Part shown: positions 43,740 to 55,000 of the stretch, piece after piece
Layout: each line of letters begins with the position of its first letter
Position numbering within the stretch: position 1 is the stretch's first letter
DNA from: Bryopsis sp. KO-2023
Taxonomy: Eukaryota > Chlorophyta > Ulvophyceae > Bryopsidales > Bryopsidaceae
DNA length: 64,000 bases
Reading direction: 5' to 3'
Assembly: GCA_030272585.1 (NCBI GenBank)
Contig: BSYQ01000001.1
Location: 9,997,001 to 10,061,000, forward strand
Notes under the pieces: model-generated
Database searches by the model: none
What the model was told of the DNA's origin: nothing
The model's input: the letters and a program-made list of their open reading frames with translations, nothing else
Translations under genes and position numbers: made by a program

Positions 43740-45608
43740 TCACTCTGTCTCTGAGTCCAAGCCCTCGAGATCCCACATCGTTCGGAGGATGTATGTCAGC
43801 CGGGATCCAAGCTCCTTGACACCGGTTTTCGAGGGGAAGGCTGCGGATTTGACCCGACACACCTGACATGGTAAGGTGAGCTGATCAGTGGTGTCCGGGG
43901 ATGGAAGCGATGGGAGCGGAAGGAAATCCTCCGCACGTTTCCCGAGGCGAAGATGCTCCGCGGTCATATCGAGCGGCCGGATACTTTTATCCGCGAGCCA
44001 CCGATTGATGACCCGATCCATTACATGATGATGGGGCCAGTGTGTAGGGCAAACGTAGTGTGCCCCACAACTGGTTTTTACCCCGACACCATGTTGCGTT
44101 CCCGCGCAGTAATAGCACTTCGTTCCCGCGAGTGCTGGATCGTGCGTGCCTTTGATCTTCTTGAGCGCTGCACGCAACTCTTTCGCGTCCTTCGCGCGTG
44201 TGCGTTTCTTTCCCCGCTTGGTGCTTTTCTCCGCGCCCTTTTTGTCCGCTTCCTTCACTTTTTCCGCATCCGCCTGAGTCGACGGCTCCCCTTTCTTGGT
44301 TTCAGCGGTTGTCTTTTTCTCCGCGTCCGCCTTCTTTTGTTTTCCCGCGTCCGCATGTGTTTTCTCCGCGTCCGCCTTTTGTTTTTCCGCAGCCGCCTTT
44401 TTCTCCGCATGTGTTTTCTCCGCGTCCGCCTGTTGTTTTTCCGCGGCCGCCTTTTTCTCCGCGGCTGCTTTCTTTTTCTCCGCAAGTGCTTTGAGCATTG
44501 CTGCTTTGACGAGTGCTTTTGTTTGTGCGTCCTCCGCGCTCAGCGGTGGTTTTGAACCTGTCGGTTCTTCCGCTATGACGTCTTCGTTGTCGTCATCGTC
44601 AAGGGAACTCTGGGGTGGTTTCGCCAACTGCTGTGAGATATTTTCCGCTGCCCCGTCTATCCGGCTCAACCAGTCGTTCACTTGGTCCAAATTGTGCGCC
44701 TTCGTAAGGTCTACGTTTGTGATGGTTATCTCTTTGACCTTATGCATATCGACCTGATCTTTTATCCGGCCATCCCTCACCAACTGCGCCTGTGTTTTCG
44801 CGGTGTCCAGACGTACTCCCACGAGTCCGTGTGAGAAACTCGCGAGTGACTGCGGAATGTCCATGAGGCTGGCCCGAAGCCGGCTGACCTCAACCTTGGA
44901 CGCCACCAACTCGGACATTAACACGCGGGCAGTCGTGCTGCTGCAGAAATTGTCTCCTTTTTCCGCCTTGGCGAGAGCTGCTTTTGTGGCCGCCAGCTCT
45001 TTTTGGACCGTGGCGAGGTGCTTGTAGCGTTTCTCCGCCTCGCTGATGAGCTGCTTGTTTTCCTTGTGATACCATTCGGTATCCGCCTGAGCTTTGGTGG
45101 CTGTTTTCCGGGAGAGGGCCAGATCGGTGGTCAGCTGGGTGATTTCCTTTGCTTTCGCGGAAATTTCTTGATTCCGCGCGGAAATGGTTTGATCCTTTGC
45201 GGAATTTTCTTCCTCTTTCGCGGATAACTCTCTTTTGATGGTCTTGAGTTCCGCTTCCGCACCGCGGGCTTTCACTTGAGCATCACTCAACTGCTGTTGA
45301 AGAGCCCGGTATCGATTTGTCCAATCCGCCTCCAGCTTAGTTTTTTCCGCCGCCCTTTCCTCTTTTGTTTCCCGGAGTTCCGCCGCCATCTCACAGATTT
45401 CCGCCTCCTGCTCATCTCTTTTTGTCACACCCTCCTGAAGCTTCTTGTGTAACTTTTCGTAATCCGCCGCCACATTTGCATGTGATTCCACCGCCTCAGT
45501 TCCAGATTCTAAGGCTTCCGCGAGCTCCGTTTCCAAGGCCTCTGCCTTTGCTTTCCACTCATCCCTCTGCTGACGGAGTCGCTCCAAATGCTCGGATGTT
45601 CCAGACAT
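43740..45608 (-). CDS. Y extra ORF C: long coiled coil plus Cys/His module
   Basis: 622 aa, 321 bases after pol on the same strand. Residues about 5-245 are coiled coil. Residues about 375-460 are a repetitive Ala/Glu/Lys/Asp helix (AEKKAAAEKKAAAEK type) whose codons repeatedly spell GCGGA. A basic cluster KRGKKRTRAK (464-473) may be a nuclear signal. The module is C498, C501, C514, H517, C520, H523 then W, followed by C581/C584. No membrane segment. It shares ligand order and spacing with ORF B and ORF A. Function unknown. Confidence 0.87.
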   Translation of the reverse strand: MSGTSEHLERLRQQRDEWKAKAEALETELAEALESGTEAVESHANVAADYEKLHKKLQEGVTKRDEQEAEICEMAAELRETKEERAAEKTKLEADWTNRYRALQQQLSDAQVKARGAEAELKTIKRELSAKEEENSAKDQTISARNQEISAKAKEITQLTTDLALSRKTATKAQADTEWYHKENKQLISEAEKRYKHLATVQKELAATKAALAKAEKGDNFCSSTTARVLMSELVASKVEVSRLRASLMDIPQSLASFSHGLVGVRLDTAKTQAQLVRDGRIKDQVDMHKVKEITITNVDLTKAHNLDQVNDWLSRIDGAAENISQQLAKPPQSSLDDDDNEDVIAEEPTGSKPPLSAEDAQTKALVKAAMLKALAEKKKAAAEKKAAAEKQQADAEKTHAEKKAAAEKQKADAEKTHADAGKQKKADAEKKTTAETKKGEPSTQADAEKVKEADKKGAEKSTKRGKKRTRAKDAKELRAALKKIKGTHDPALAGTKCYYCAGTQHGVGVKTSCGAHYVCPTHWPHHHVMDRVINRWLADKSIRPLDMTAEHLRLGKRAEDFLPLPSLPSPDTTDQLTLPCQVCRVKSAAFPSKTGVKELGSRLTYILRTMWDLEGLDSETE

Positions 45609-45929
45609 TTTTATGCAAATGCTTTTAATGTTTTGCTCTGGTGGCGGTTGCTTCTGAAGGTTCAGTGCGCTCGGCGTAAACTTTTGACGAAATAGGGCTG
45701 GAGGGTTGCAGCCTAGCTAGTTTATACAAGTGATAGAGTCACTCACTTGTCACTGATGGAAGACTTCCTCTATTGAGTGTCGTCTCATCCAAGGTTCTAG
45801 CCCGCTTTGATATTACCCTCGCTATCTTGACTCAGCTCTCTGTAGCTCGCTCTTAGATGTATTTGATTATGGGTGAACTGATACCAACACATCAACCATC
45901 GTTCCCTTCCCCATATCAACCTGTATCAT
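45609..45929 (-). other. Y gap between pol and ORF C
   Basis: 321 bases with no ORF of note. It contains an imperfect palindrome around ACAAGTGATAGAGTCACTCACTTGT-like sequence near 45,725-45,750. It may serve translation or subgenomic expression of ORF C; this is speculative. Confidence 0.45.
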
Positions 45930-48900
45930 CTAAAGAGGTTGTTTCCGCCGCCTTGTCCGCCTTTCTTCCCGCTTAGAGCGGATTTCCTCTTTGGTCGGCA
46001 AGCGCGTGCGGTTTTTGAGATACTCTGCCAAGATATCGCTGGCATTGGCCAGGTGGGCTTCTGGCTCCCAGGTGGCGTCCATCAAATCATAGCCCTTCCA
46101 CAGAATCAAGTACTCCCGACGGTTGGGTGTGCCTCGATCCCGCAGAATACGCTCGACCTCATATTCAATGGCGCCATCCACCAACTCCCCTTCGGGAGGT
46201 TCCACCTCCCGCTCATCATCTTCTGACAAGCGGTTGTATGCCTTCAGCTTGGAGACATGGAAGGTAGAATGAATAGTCCAATGGGGTGGTAGTTGCAGGC
46301 GATAAGCGACTGTGGATATCGCTTTGTCCACTTTGAATGGCCCGACAAACCTCCGGCGGATTTTTGGTGGGATCTTTTGCAAGGATTGCAGCGGAATAAA
46401 TGTACTCCGCACCAAAACTTCATCCCCTTCTTTGAAGATTACTTCCCGTCGCCGTTTGTTCGCTTGGACACACATCCGCTCTTGTGCGGTTGCATACTGC
46501 TGCTTTGCCTGCTGCAGTTGCTCGTCCATTCGTTTCACCATTTCGGTTGCCATTTCGGACTCTTCTTTCGCCGTTAACTTTTTCTGCACGGTAATTTGTC
46601 CCATATGCTGCCCATACAACAAGTGTGCTGGGGCATAGCCGGTTGACACATTGCGGGAGTTGTTGGCAGCAAATTCCGCTGTCGCCAAGAAATCAACCCA
46701 GCGGTCTGGATACCGCTCCACATAAGGCCGCAAAAAGTCTTCCAACACCCGAATAGTAACCTCTGACTGCCCATCTGTTTGTGGGTGGTAGGCTGTGCTC
46801 ATTCGGAGTTGGGTTCCCAGAAGTGAAAATAAAGACCGCCAGAAGGAACTTGTGAATCTGGGGTCTCGATCGGAAATTATCACTTTGGGGAGGCCATAGT
46901 GTTTGTATATTTTGTCCACAAACAACTTAGCATATTCCGGGGCGGTTATTTCCTTAGTGCAGGGTGCGAAGCGAACGTACTTGGTTAACCGATCAACAAA
47001 TACCGCGATGGCGGTGAACCCACGTGACTTTGGTAAATCAGTCACGAGGTCAGTGGTGATCTGTTCCCACTTTGTTGTCGGTATTGGGAGTGGATGCAGA
47101 AGCCCTTTCTGCTTCGTCGTATCAGCTTTTGTCCGCTGACAGACAGGGCATGTCCGCACGTATGCTTGGACATCCTTTCCAACTCCTTTCCACCAGTAGT
47201 ATCGCTGTAGCACATCCAATGTCCGGGCGGCACCTGCGTGACCAGCGCTCGGAACATCATGGAACTCCCCCATAACCTTTTTCCGGTATCCATTTGGAAC
47301 CACTAGTACTTTGTCTGAGGTGGGAGTTGCTTGATAGTACAACCAGCCATCCTCGAACGAAAGTTTCGTGGGTTTACCCGCTTGAATTTTCGTGACTTCC
47401 GCCTGCAGTTTTTGATCTGCTGCAATAGCGGTCTTCCATGCATCCGCTTCATCCACCACCCAGGCGGACAAAGCATGAATTTGATCCTGTGAATCAGGAA
47501 GGCTTCGGGATAACGCATCCGCCAGTACATTGGCTTTACCAGGCACATAGACGATTTTTGGATCGATGGAATCAAAATACCCTGACGTATACCATCGGGA
47601 TTGTGTCCGCGACATTTTAGCTTGGGTCATGAAGTGGGTTATCGGCTGATGGTCTGTCATAACCGTAACCTCCCCAGGCGCTCCTTCGAGGTAATGCCGC
47701 CATTGGCTGAGCGCATATGCTACAGCCCCCAGCTCCCGCTCATATGCGGAATATCGTGTCTCAGCTGGTTTTAATCGTCTTGAAAGGTAGGCTATTGGCT
47801 GTAGCCCCTTTCCATGGTCCTGACACAGAACTGCTCCATATGCAGTTCCTGATGCGTCCGTTATTACGGTGTACCTAAGAAGCGGATCGGGTAGGAGAAG
47901 TATGGGGGTGCGGGTGATCTTTTGCTTGAGTTTGCTGAAGGCTTCGCGCTGAATAGGCCCCCATGTCCACACATGATTCTTTTTGATCAGATCATGTAAG
48001 GGTCCTGCAATCCGCGCAAACTCTGGTATAAACTTACGATAGTAAGATACCATGCCCAGAAAACTTCGCACATCCCCAACTGAGCTCAACTCCTTCCATT
48101 CTTGAATAGCCCGCACTTTATCACTCATTGGTTGCAGGCCTTTCCCTGACAAATGATATCCCAGATAATCGGTCTCGCTGACCCCCACTTCACACTTGCT
48201 CGCTTTCGCGTAGAGCTTGTGTTTGTGTAACCGCTCGAATACCTGTTTCAAATGATCGACATGTTCTTCCACTGAATTGGAAAACACCAGAATGTCGTCA
48301 ATGAACACAACCACAAAGTGGTCCAAAAACTCCCCCAACAAATCCTGCACCATAGTTTGAAACTGGGCCGGACAGTTGGACATTCCGAAGGGACAAACGA
48401 GGAACTCGAAATGCCCGTATCGTGTGCGGAATGCAGTTTTTGGGGTATCCTTTGGCCGGACTGGAAATTGCCAGTAGCCCGAGCGGAGGTCGATCTTGGT
48501 GTAGATCTTCGCTTTAGCGAGCCGGTCCATTAACTCTTCGGGGAGCGGAAGTGGATAGCGGTTTTTGATGGTGTAGTGGTTGATCCATCTGTAATCAACA
48601 CACATCCGCAGTCCGCCGTCTTTCTTAGGGACAAAGAGTATGGGGGCTCCCCAGGGACTCTCTGACGGCCTAATCTTCCGTTGCTCGAGGAGATAATCCA
48701 CTTGTGTCCGAACTTCATCCAATTCAGCCGGAGAAAGTTTGTACAGGGGACGGTGGATTGGGCTCATACTCTCATCCTCAAGGTCGATCTTAAATTCATG
48801 ACCCTTGCGGACGGGAGGTATGCCAGGTGGGAGATCTTTTGGAAAAATGTGGCTATATTCCTCCACCACAGAGCGGATATCCGGATGCATCTGATCATGC

Positions 48901-50039
48901 AGCAACTTCGGTACCTCCGTCTCTTGTGGTGTGTTGGTGCCCGCTGAAGTTTGAAGGCTATCAACGGTTACCCCTTCATACGGATATTGCATCAAGTGAT
49001 TGCTATCCGTGGGGTCAGATTCACGCACCACCACCAAGTAAGCCAAACTATCTGTGGCTTCAGTTTGCTTCTTGATGTAGCGGAATATCTTCTTGTGGGT
49101 GATGAGAGGTGTGGTTTCATTCGCAAGTTGAAGATAATCAGTCGGTCTTTCCTTTACCGGTACTGTTATCCAACCTTGACCTTGGCGAATGTTGATAGTT
49201 CCCTGTGCAAAGTCTATGGACGGGTTATTGGCGATGAGCCACGGTAACCCTAACACGATGTCATATGTGAGATGAGGAAAAACATCCGCAGAAAACTGGG
49301 TTTTGTATCCGCCCAACTGCATGTTGATGTTTCCGCATCGTTTGTCCACATTGCAAACAGACCCGTTGGCTAATGAAACGGTCTTATTACACGAGGAGAA
49401 CTCTAACCCCAAACGATCCACAAGTTTCTGCGCTACATAATTTTCCGTAGCTCCACAGTCCAAATAAGCGGAGATTGAAACTCCCCCTATCCGCCCCTTA
49501 AGCTCATATCCCATGAACTTAAGGTGGTGATTATTTACCAGCGGGTTAAAACTGTCTTGAAGGTAATCCCCACCTTCAACCCCTGGTTGTTTCTTTCTGT
49601 CCGATGCCCCCCTTGCATCGGCGTCAGACGGAACCCTTGGGCTGGTCCGGTCTAAACTTTTTACACTTCCTTCCGAAGCCCGTTTCTCTCCACAAGGCGG
49701 GATAGATTCCAGGTTGCTATCTCCGGAGGAACTTCCAGAGTCTTCATGTACTGAACCAACACTTTCCGCCAACTCTCTGCCGGAAGTGCTTAGGATGACC
49801 GTACTTGAATCATCCATCCGCTCTTTGTCACCAAGTTTTGTACTCATCAGCGGATTTTCAGCCCTCTGGGCGGGATTTCTTTTTGACTCTTTCTCGGTCT
49901 TTTTATTCCCCTCTCGTTCTCTTGCTCGTGACTCCCGGAGCTTCTGACGTCTGCGATGTCTATATCTTCGGCGTCTGGCTCTTTTTCTTCTGGCCGCATG
50001 GAGTGAAGTCTCCTCTATGCGGCGTGATCTTTTAGCCAT
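45930..50039 (-). CDS. Y pol: protease, RT, RNase H, integrase, chromodomain
   Basis: 1,369 aa. Very basic N-terminus, then protease AYLDCGATENYVA with Cys in place of the usual Ser/Thr after the catalytic Asp. RT has SPIHRPLYKLSP, KIDLRSGYWQF and FIDDILVF; RNase H ITDASGTAYGAVL; integrase finger HDVPSAGHAG...CPVCQRTK; DDE core with TTDLVTDLP and ISDRDPRF; chromodomain IEYEVERIL...YLILWKGYD...TWEPEAHL. It overlaps the end of gag by 25 bases in another frame, so a frameshift or re-initiation is needed. Closest relative in the window is W pol. Confidence 0.95.
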   Translation of the reverse strand: MAKRSRRIEETSLHAARRKRARRRRYRHRRRQKLRESRAREREGNKKTEKESKRNPAQRAENPLMSTKLGDKERMDDSSTVILSTSGRELAESVGSVHEDSGSSSGDSNLESIPPCGEKRASEGSVKSLDRTSPRVPSDADARGASDRKKQPGVEGGDYLQDSFNPLVNNHHLKFMGYELKGRIGGVSISAYLDCGATENYVAQKLVDRLGLEFSSCNKTVSLANGSVCNVDKRCGNINMQLGGYKTQFSADVFPHLTYDIVLGLPWLIANNPSIDFAQGTINIRQGQGWITVPVKERPTDYLQLANETTPLITHKKIFRYIKKQTEATDSLAYLVVVRESDPTDSNHLMQYPYEGVTVDSLQTSAGTNTPQETEVPKLLHDQMHPDIRSVVEEYSHIFPKDLPPGIPPVRKGHEFKIDLEDESMSPIHRPLYKLSPAELDEVRTQVDYLLEQRKIRPSESPWGAPILFVPKKDGGLRMCVDYRWINHYTIKNRYPLPLPEELMDRLAKAKIYTKIDLRSGYWQFPVRPKDTPKTAFRTRYGHFEFLVCPFGMSNCPAQFQTMVQDLLGEFLDHFVVVFIDDILVFSNSVEEHVDHLKQVFERLHKHKLYAKASKCEVGVSETDYLGYHLSGKGLQPMSDKVRAIQEWKELSSVGDVRSFLGMVSYYRKFIPEFARIAGPLHDLIKKNHVWTWGPIQREAFSKLKQKITRTPILLLPDPLLRYTVITDASGTAYGAVLCQDHGKGLQPIAYLSRRLKPAETRYSAYERELGAVAYALSQWRHYLEGAPGEVTVMTDHQPITHFMTQAKMSRTQSRWYTSGYFDSIDPKIVYVPGKANVLADALSRSLPDSQDQIHALSAWVVDEADAWKTAIAADQKLQAEVTKIQAGKPTKLSFEDGWLYYQATPTSDKVLVVPNGYRKKVMGEFHDVPSAGHAGAARTLDVLQRYYWWKGVGKDVQAYVRTCPVCQRTKADTTKQKGLLHPLPIPTTKWEQITTDLVTDLPKSRGFTAIAVFVDRLTKYVRFAPCTKEITAPEYAKLFVDKIYKHYGLPKVIISDRDPRFTSSFWRSLFSLLGTQLRMSTAYHPQTDGQSEVTIRVLEDFLRPYVERYPDRWVDFLATAEFAANNSRNVSTGYAPAHLLYGQHMGQITVQKKLTAKEESEMATEMVKRMDEQLQQAKQQYATAQERMCVQANKRRREVIFKEGDEVLVRSTFIPLQSLQKIPPKIRRRFVGPFKVDKAISTVAYRLQLPPHWTIHSTFHVSKLKAYNRLSEDDEREVEPPEGELVDGAIEYEVERILRDRGTPNRREYLILWKGYDLMDATWEPEAHLANASDILAEYLKNRTRLPTKEEIRSKREERRTRRRKQPL

Positions 50040-51723
50040 TTTTGAAAAGTTGGGCCTTTAGGACATTTTCCAAAGCCATGACCCACTTCACCGCAGATGT
50101 AACATGCGCCTCCGCCTCTAGCTCCGCCTTGTTGCTGCTTTCCGCCACCACCTCGATTTCGTCCGCCACCTCGTCTTCCGCCTCTTCCGCGGCCACGGCC
50201 GCCGCCACCTCTGTTGCCTCCTCCCATTTGCTGATTTTGATCTTGGGGTGGAGGTGGTGGTTGCGGTTGCTGACCTTGCATTTGCTGGTTCTGATCAGCT
50301 TTGGGCTTGTTTTTCCAATTCCAGTTCCATCGCCCTCGTCCGCGACCACGTCCGCGGTTGTTTTGAGATTGGCTACCCAACGAATCGATTCTTTCGGCAG
50401 TGACTATCGCCGCTTCCACTCCTTCTGTCACCATTGTAACAACTTGATGTCGGATCTGGGGCCGTAGTCCGTCAACAAACGTCAAGTACTGCTCCTCCTC
50501 CGTCATATTCGGAATTCTGAGTATGAGATCCCGAAATGCGTTAATGTAGGAACGAACAGTCCCTGTTTGTTGAAGTTTCCGCAGCTTCCTACGCGAAACA
50601 TCGGACATTCTTGTAGGTTCAAAAGCAATAGCTAACTCTTCCACAAGTTGTACCCAGTCCTGGAACATCGGACGAACTCCTTCCCGAATCCGCATCTCTT
50701 GCATATTCCGCCATGTGGCGGCTGAACCAGAGAGATTTGTGCGGAATACTTTAAGCCAAACAGACTCATCCAAATCATAAACTTTACAGAAGTTGGTGAG
50801 TTCTGCCTGCCAATCCCGAATCCAGCGATCTCCAGCGCCAGTATACGGTTTCGGCATCGGGAATTTGACCGCATTGGGAATGTGAAGCAAACGATTTTCT
50901 GGACGTGCATAGCCCATAAAATCTGGGACCCCACCTGGGGGACCAGGAGGTCCGCCTCCTCCGCCACCTCCACCACCACCATCTCCAGGACCGCCTCCTG
51001 GGTTCCTAGATGGTCCTTCTCTTCCTCCACCAATATGTGGTCCAGGTGCAGACCCACGGCCACTTCTGTCCGATGGGCCTCCGCCACTTCCATCACCGGA
51101 ACCATCATCATCTCCACCTCCGCCTCCTCCGCCTCCTCCGCCTGCGCGTTGAGGAATACGCGGATAGGATCCCCATCCAACATAGGGGTTTCCGGATGAT
51201 GGAGCTCCGTATACATTCACGGAGTGACCTAAGATAGAAGGCCGAATGTATGATGCTCCCATGGCATAATAGCCGGGTGGTGAAATCATTGATGGATGTG
51301 ATAACACTGGCTGAGAAACTGGTGGTGGCATGGGTAATGTTCTAGGTGGCTCGGGTGACGTGGTTGTTGGAGTTGTCAGCGGAACAGTTTGTACCACGGG
51401 AGAAGCCTGCGTACGCTGTGGCGGTTGTACTGGCTGTAATACCGCTGGTGGTCTTGTATTTGGTGTTTGTCCAAACACAGCGCTAGGCCTCACGATCGGC
51501 CTAGGTACATTTCCCTGTCCGCTGATTGCACTGCCTCGCCCCACTCCAGGAATAATGACTGGGGGTGATGCAGGTCGGGTAATCGGTCTATTTGCCCGCG
51601 GGAATACTGGTGGTATTGGCGGGAAACCTACCGAATCCGGGGCAAAGCCGGATGAGGTTTGGGGCGGTTGACCGAATGGAACTTGTACTTCGGCCAAGCT
51701 TGGTGGTTGTGCCACCGTTCTGG
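50015..51723 (-). CDS. Y gag, 3' part: Gly/Pro-rich region, capsid, zinc knuckle
   Basis: The open frame reaches 51,766, but 51,729 onward is L LTR and 51,724-51,728 is target duplication. Order: Pro/Gln/Val-rich stretch, Gly/Asp/Ser-rich stretch, capsid region (WIRDWQAELTNF to TFVDGLRPQIRHQV), Arg/Gly-rich linker, CCHC knuckle CYICGEVGHGFGKC. It joins in frame to 60,776-62,033 when L is discounted; together 988 residues. Confidence 0.9.
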
Positions 51724-51728
51724 TTCCC

Positions 51729-51958
51729 TGATACGAGGTGACGAGGTTAGTGTCTAGATGTCCCATCGGTGAGTGGGTGTGTCACTGTAGAGTAAGGGGT
51801 TAGTGTGTTGTGGACGGTACTTAAAGGGTTGTATTTTTGACATTGGTGTAACCTTTGGGGCTGGGTTTGCTATTGTGTTGTGTTCCCACGTTCTACCCTC
51901 CTCCACTTGGAGGAGGGCCCCTATCTACCCTTCCCCCTCTGGGGGAAGGGCCCCTATC
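51729..51958 (+). repeat. L 5' LTR with two terminal hairpins
   Basis: 230 bp, TGATACG...CTATCA. The last 65 bases hold two perfect or near-perfect hairpins (51,896-51,917, CCCTCCTCC stem; 51,928-51,950, CCCTTCCCCC stem), each followed by CCCCTATC. Confidence 0.95.
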
Positions 51959-51962
51959 ATTT

Positions 51963-51974
51963 TGGTTTCGGAGC
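51963..51974 (+). promoter_or_regulatory. L primer-binding site
   Basis: TGGTTTCGGAGC four bases after the 5' LTR. Confidence 0.88.
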
Positions 51975-52018
51975 TTGGGCGTCCCTAAACGACGAGGACG
52001 GACGACCCTGTAGGAGGA

Positions 52019-52045
52019 GCCACCTGACGACGAAAAGTCAGTGGC
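52019..52045 (+). promoter_or_regulatory. L leader stem-loop
   Basis: GCCACCTGAC pairs with GTCAGTGGC around an 8-base loop with one bulge. Its position just after the PBS is where packaging or dimerisation signals lie in LTR elements; role inferred. Confidence 0.5.
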
Positions 52046-55000
52046 TAGGTTAAGTGCCTATCAAGAGGGGATGGGCAAGGAGTGATGGCACCAAAGGGGG
52101 TGGTGCTAGGTGGGATCGAAGGAGCGCGAGTGCGAGCGACGAGTTCGTAAGCACTGGAAAGGTCGGGGTAGAGGCGAGGAGAAGGAAACGAAAAGGAACC
52201 CGTCGCAGGAAGAGATCTAAGGGTCAGATCTACAGAAATCTGCAGGTGACCTTGTGACTGTTAACCTAAAGGACAGCACAGTGGTCGAATAGAGTTCGAA
52301 ACAGGTCGAAAGAGGTCGAAAAGCAGTGGAAAGAAAAGCTGAGGGCTTAAGTTTCCCTAAGACAGAGTTTCGACAGAACCTGGAAATTTCTGGAAAAGGA
52401 TCTACAGCAGATCTGCAAAGATCTCCTACAAACGAACCACCTATGGACGAACCAAGTTCGAGTCAACGTTTGTGAGGGAAGTTCGACACACGGACGGCCA
52501 ACGCGTGGTGGCGGATAGTTGCTGCGCAAGAAATCGACGACTGCGCCTGTGACAGCTGCCAGAAATTCCGTTGTCGGACATACAGTCATGTCACACTGTG
52601 TTACAGCGGAATTTGGCAGAGCGGAAGTATCACAGCGGAATCCGCGGAGCGGAAGTGTTACATCGGAATCCGCAGAGCGGAAATGGCGAGCCGGAAGTGC
52701 AGCGGACGAGCCAAAGTCAGACAGCGAATGGAAAAGGCCAGAGTCTGACAGCGGACAAAATGGCGCAGCGGACAAAATAGGTGGCGGAAAAAGGGAGCGG
52801 ACAGAACTCCGAGGTAGTTCGCCAGAGCCGGAAAAACGAAGTCCACCAAAGCGGTTAAACAGAAACGGCGGAGAGTGAGAGCGGACAGAGGCAGAAGGCG
52901 GGCAAAGTGGCCCAGTGACCCGCTGCCCTTACACTCTGCTGGGCGGACAATGATATTCCAACGAGAAGGAAGAATAGGCGGTGTTGTTGTGAGCTGAAGC
53001 GGTTGAGCTTGGAGGAGCACCAGCGGACACACAACACGGAATATCAGCGGACTATCGAGGCTAGAACTACGGTAGTTTCACGATCGCGTTGGAGGCGGAT
53101 TTTGATACATCAAGAGTTGGAGGCGGTCAGGAAACAGGAGCTGGAGGTTGTGTTACATGGCAGGAGCAGAAACGAGTCTGTATCAACGCACAAACCGCCT
53201 GGGCTGATCACCCAGCGGACTAGCAACCGCAAAAGAGCGGATTTTCAGTGCGAAGATAACAAGACAAAGACCACATACTGCCGGAAGTTGGACCATAGCG
53301 GAAGAACGTAAACACAACTAGCGACAAGAAGACAAAGAGAGAAAAGAAGTCGCCAGGCTAATAGAGAGCGGAAGAGCGGCCTGCCAGTTACCTACAAACC
53401 GAGTTCAAGCGATAGTGGAGTTCAACGCACCCAAGTGGGGGATTAAACCGCCTGCAAAGCTGCTAAGTACGCAGGGCGGAAGAGAAGGAATCGTCTGCTA
53501 AGCTATTAAGTATGCAGAATGATTTGTTGCAGAAGGAGCTGGTGGAGAGTATAGTTCGTTTGGAATGGACTTTCAATAAGCCAAGACCTCACACAAGCGG
53601 ATATAAGACGAGCGGATTAAATGTAGCTTGCCGCGAGCTATCGAGCATTCTCGAGAGTTTGAATCTGATTAAGGAGCACGCAATAGCAGTGCCACATTGG
53701 ATGTTTGTGACTTAATGTTATGAACGGGCAAGTGAAGCTCTGAGCGGATATCTTGTGGGTAAACTTTGAGGTCTAATGGATGTGGTAGCGGATTGTGATA
53801 TTCCGGGCTGAGTGAAGAAGAAGAATTAGAGGTTATTGCCGTGGAAGTGTATGGTGGTATTCTTTGGAACTAACCGAGTTGCCATGGAACCAACCGAGGA
53901 TCACGAGCGGAAAAATTCATTCTCTTTTCAACAGCGGAATAGCAGAGGCGGAATAAATGAGGTCGTCAAGGCGGACTAAATTATACCGTCAGGCGGATTA
54001 AATTAGACCGCCAAGAACCTGAGCCAGAGCGGAAATAAAAGAGCCAACCTGGATGGTCAGGTCCAAGGACTATTGGCTGAAAGACTAAGCGGAATCATAC
54101 GTCTGGTCAGGGCGGACATTACCACAACCCATTGAGCGGATATGGCTCACAATACTAGCCACAAATGGAAGTCTAGCGCCAAGAACAACACCCAAAAGTC
54201 TAAGGAGTATTCATCGACCAAATTACAGCCGTCAGACTATTGCACTAAGCGGACTAAAAGCTAAGGCAAAGGCGGACTGTCAGCGCGGACTGCTGAGGCA
54301 GAATGCAAAGGCGATGAGGGGGTGTGTCTTGAGCGGAAATTCCAATGCAGCAAAGGTGCAAGCGGACTAAGTGACAGACAATATATCATATGGAGCATTC
54401 AAATTGATCACCGACAAGCGTGTTCTGTCAAATGGAGCGCGAGCAAAGAGTCAGCGGATTTTTGTCAGAAGCAAGAGAACAAGCGGATTATCAAGTGGAT
54501 TGGAAGTAAGGGCGGATTATACTCGTATTAGCCAGTGTAAGGCATTGCGTTAACCGAACCTGAAGAGCGGAAAAAGCTACCAAGCGGATAAGGAGTGCTA
54601 CTGACAAAATAATTTAAAGGAAAAGCGCAAACTCAAGGATCAGCGGAAAAAGCTATGTGTCTGGGAGAGTTGAGCGCTGAAGAATGGATTCTACTGCTGA
54701 CAAGCGGACAAAATTATGGAAGATCCTGCAAATGACAAAGCATGCGGAAAAAGATGCATAAGAGCATGTCGGAGTGGAGGAAACTTGTCAGAGAAGCGGA
54801 TTATTTAGTGCCAGGGAGATGAGTCCTACCACAGAAGACACATTTGGATGAAGTACTTCACAGGAACGGAATTGCATCATCACCAAGACTTCAAGAGTTG
54901 CTGGAGGCGGAATACTACTGTCAGTTGGGGATTAAAGCGGAAATTTTGAACAAGTAGGCCGACCTAAGAAGGGCGCCACTAAATAGAGATTTCCAGGAGC

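Noticed and set aside
43771-43780. TCCCACATCG, a match to the plant snRNA upstream element
   Set aside because: It lies in the coding sequence of ORF C, with no TATA at the required distance and no snRNA after it.
22952-45608. Post-pol ORFs as envelope genes
   Set aside because: No signal peptide, no transmembrane helix and no glycoprotein-like features in any of the three.
51729-51766. ATG at 51,766 as the start of Y gag
   Set aside because: It lies in the L LTR; the frame joins upstream to 60,776-62,033.
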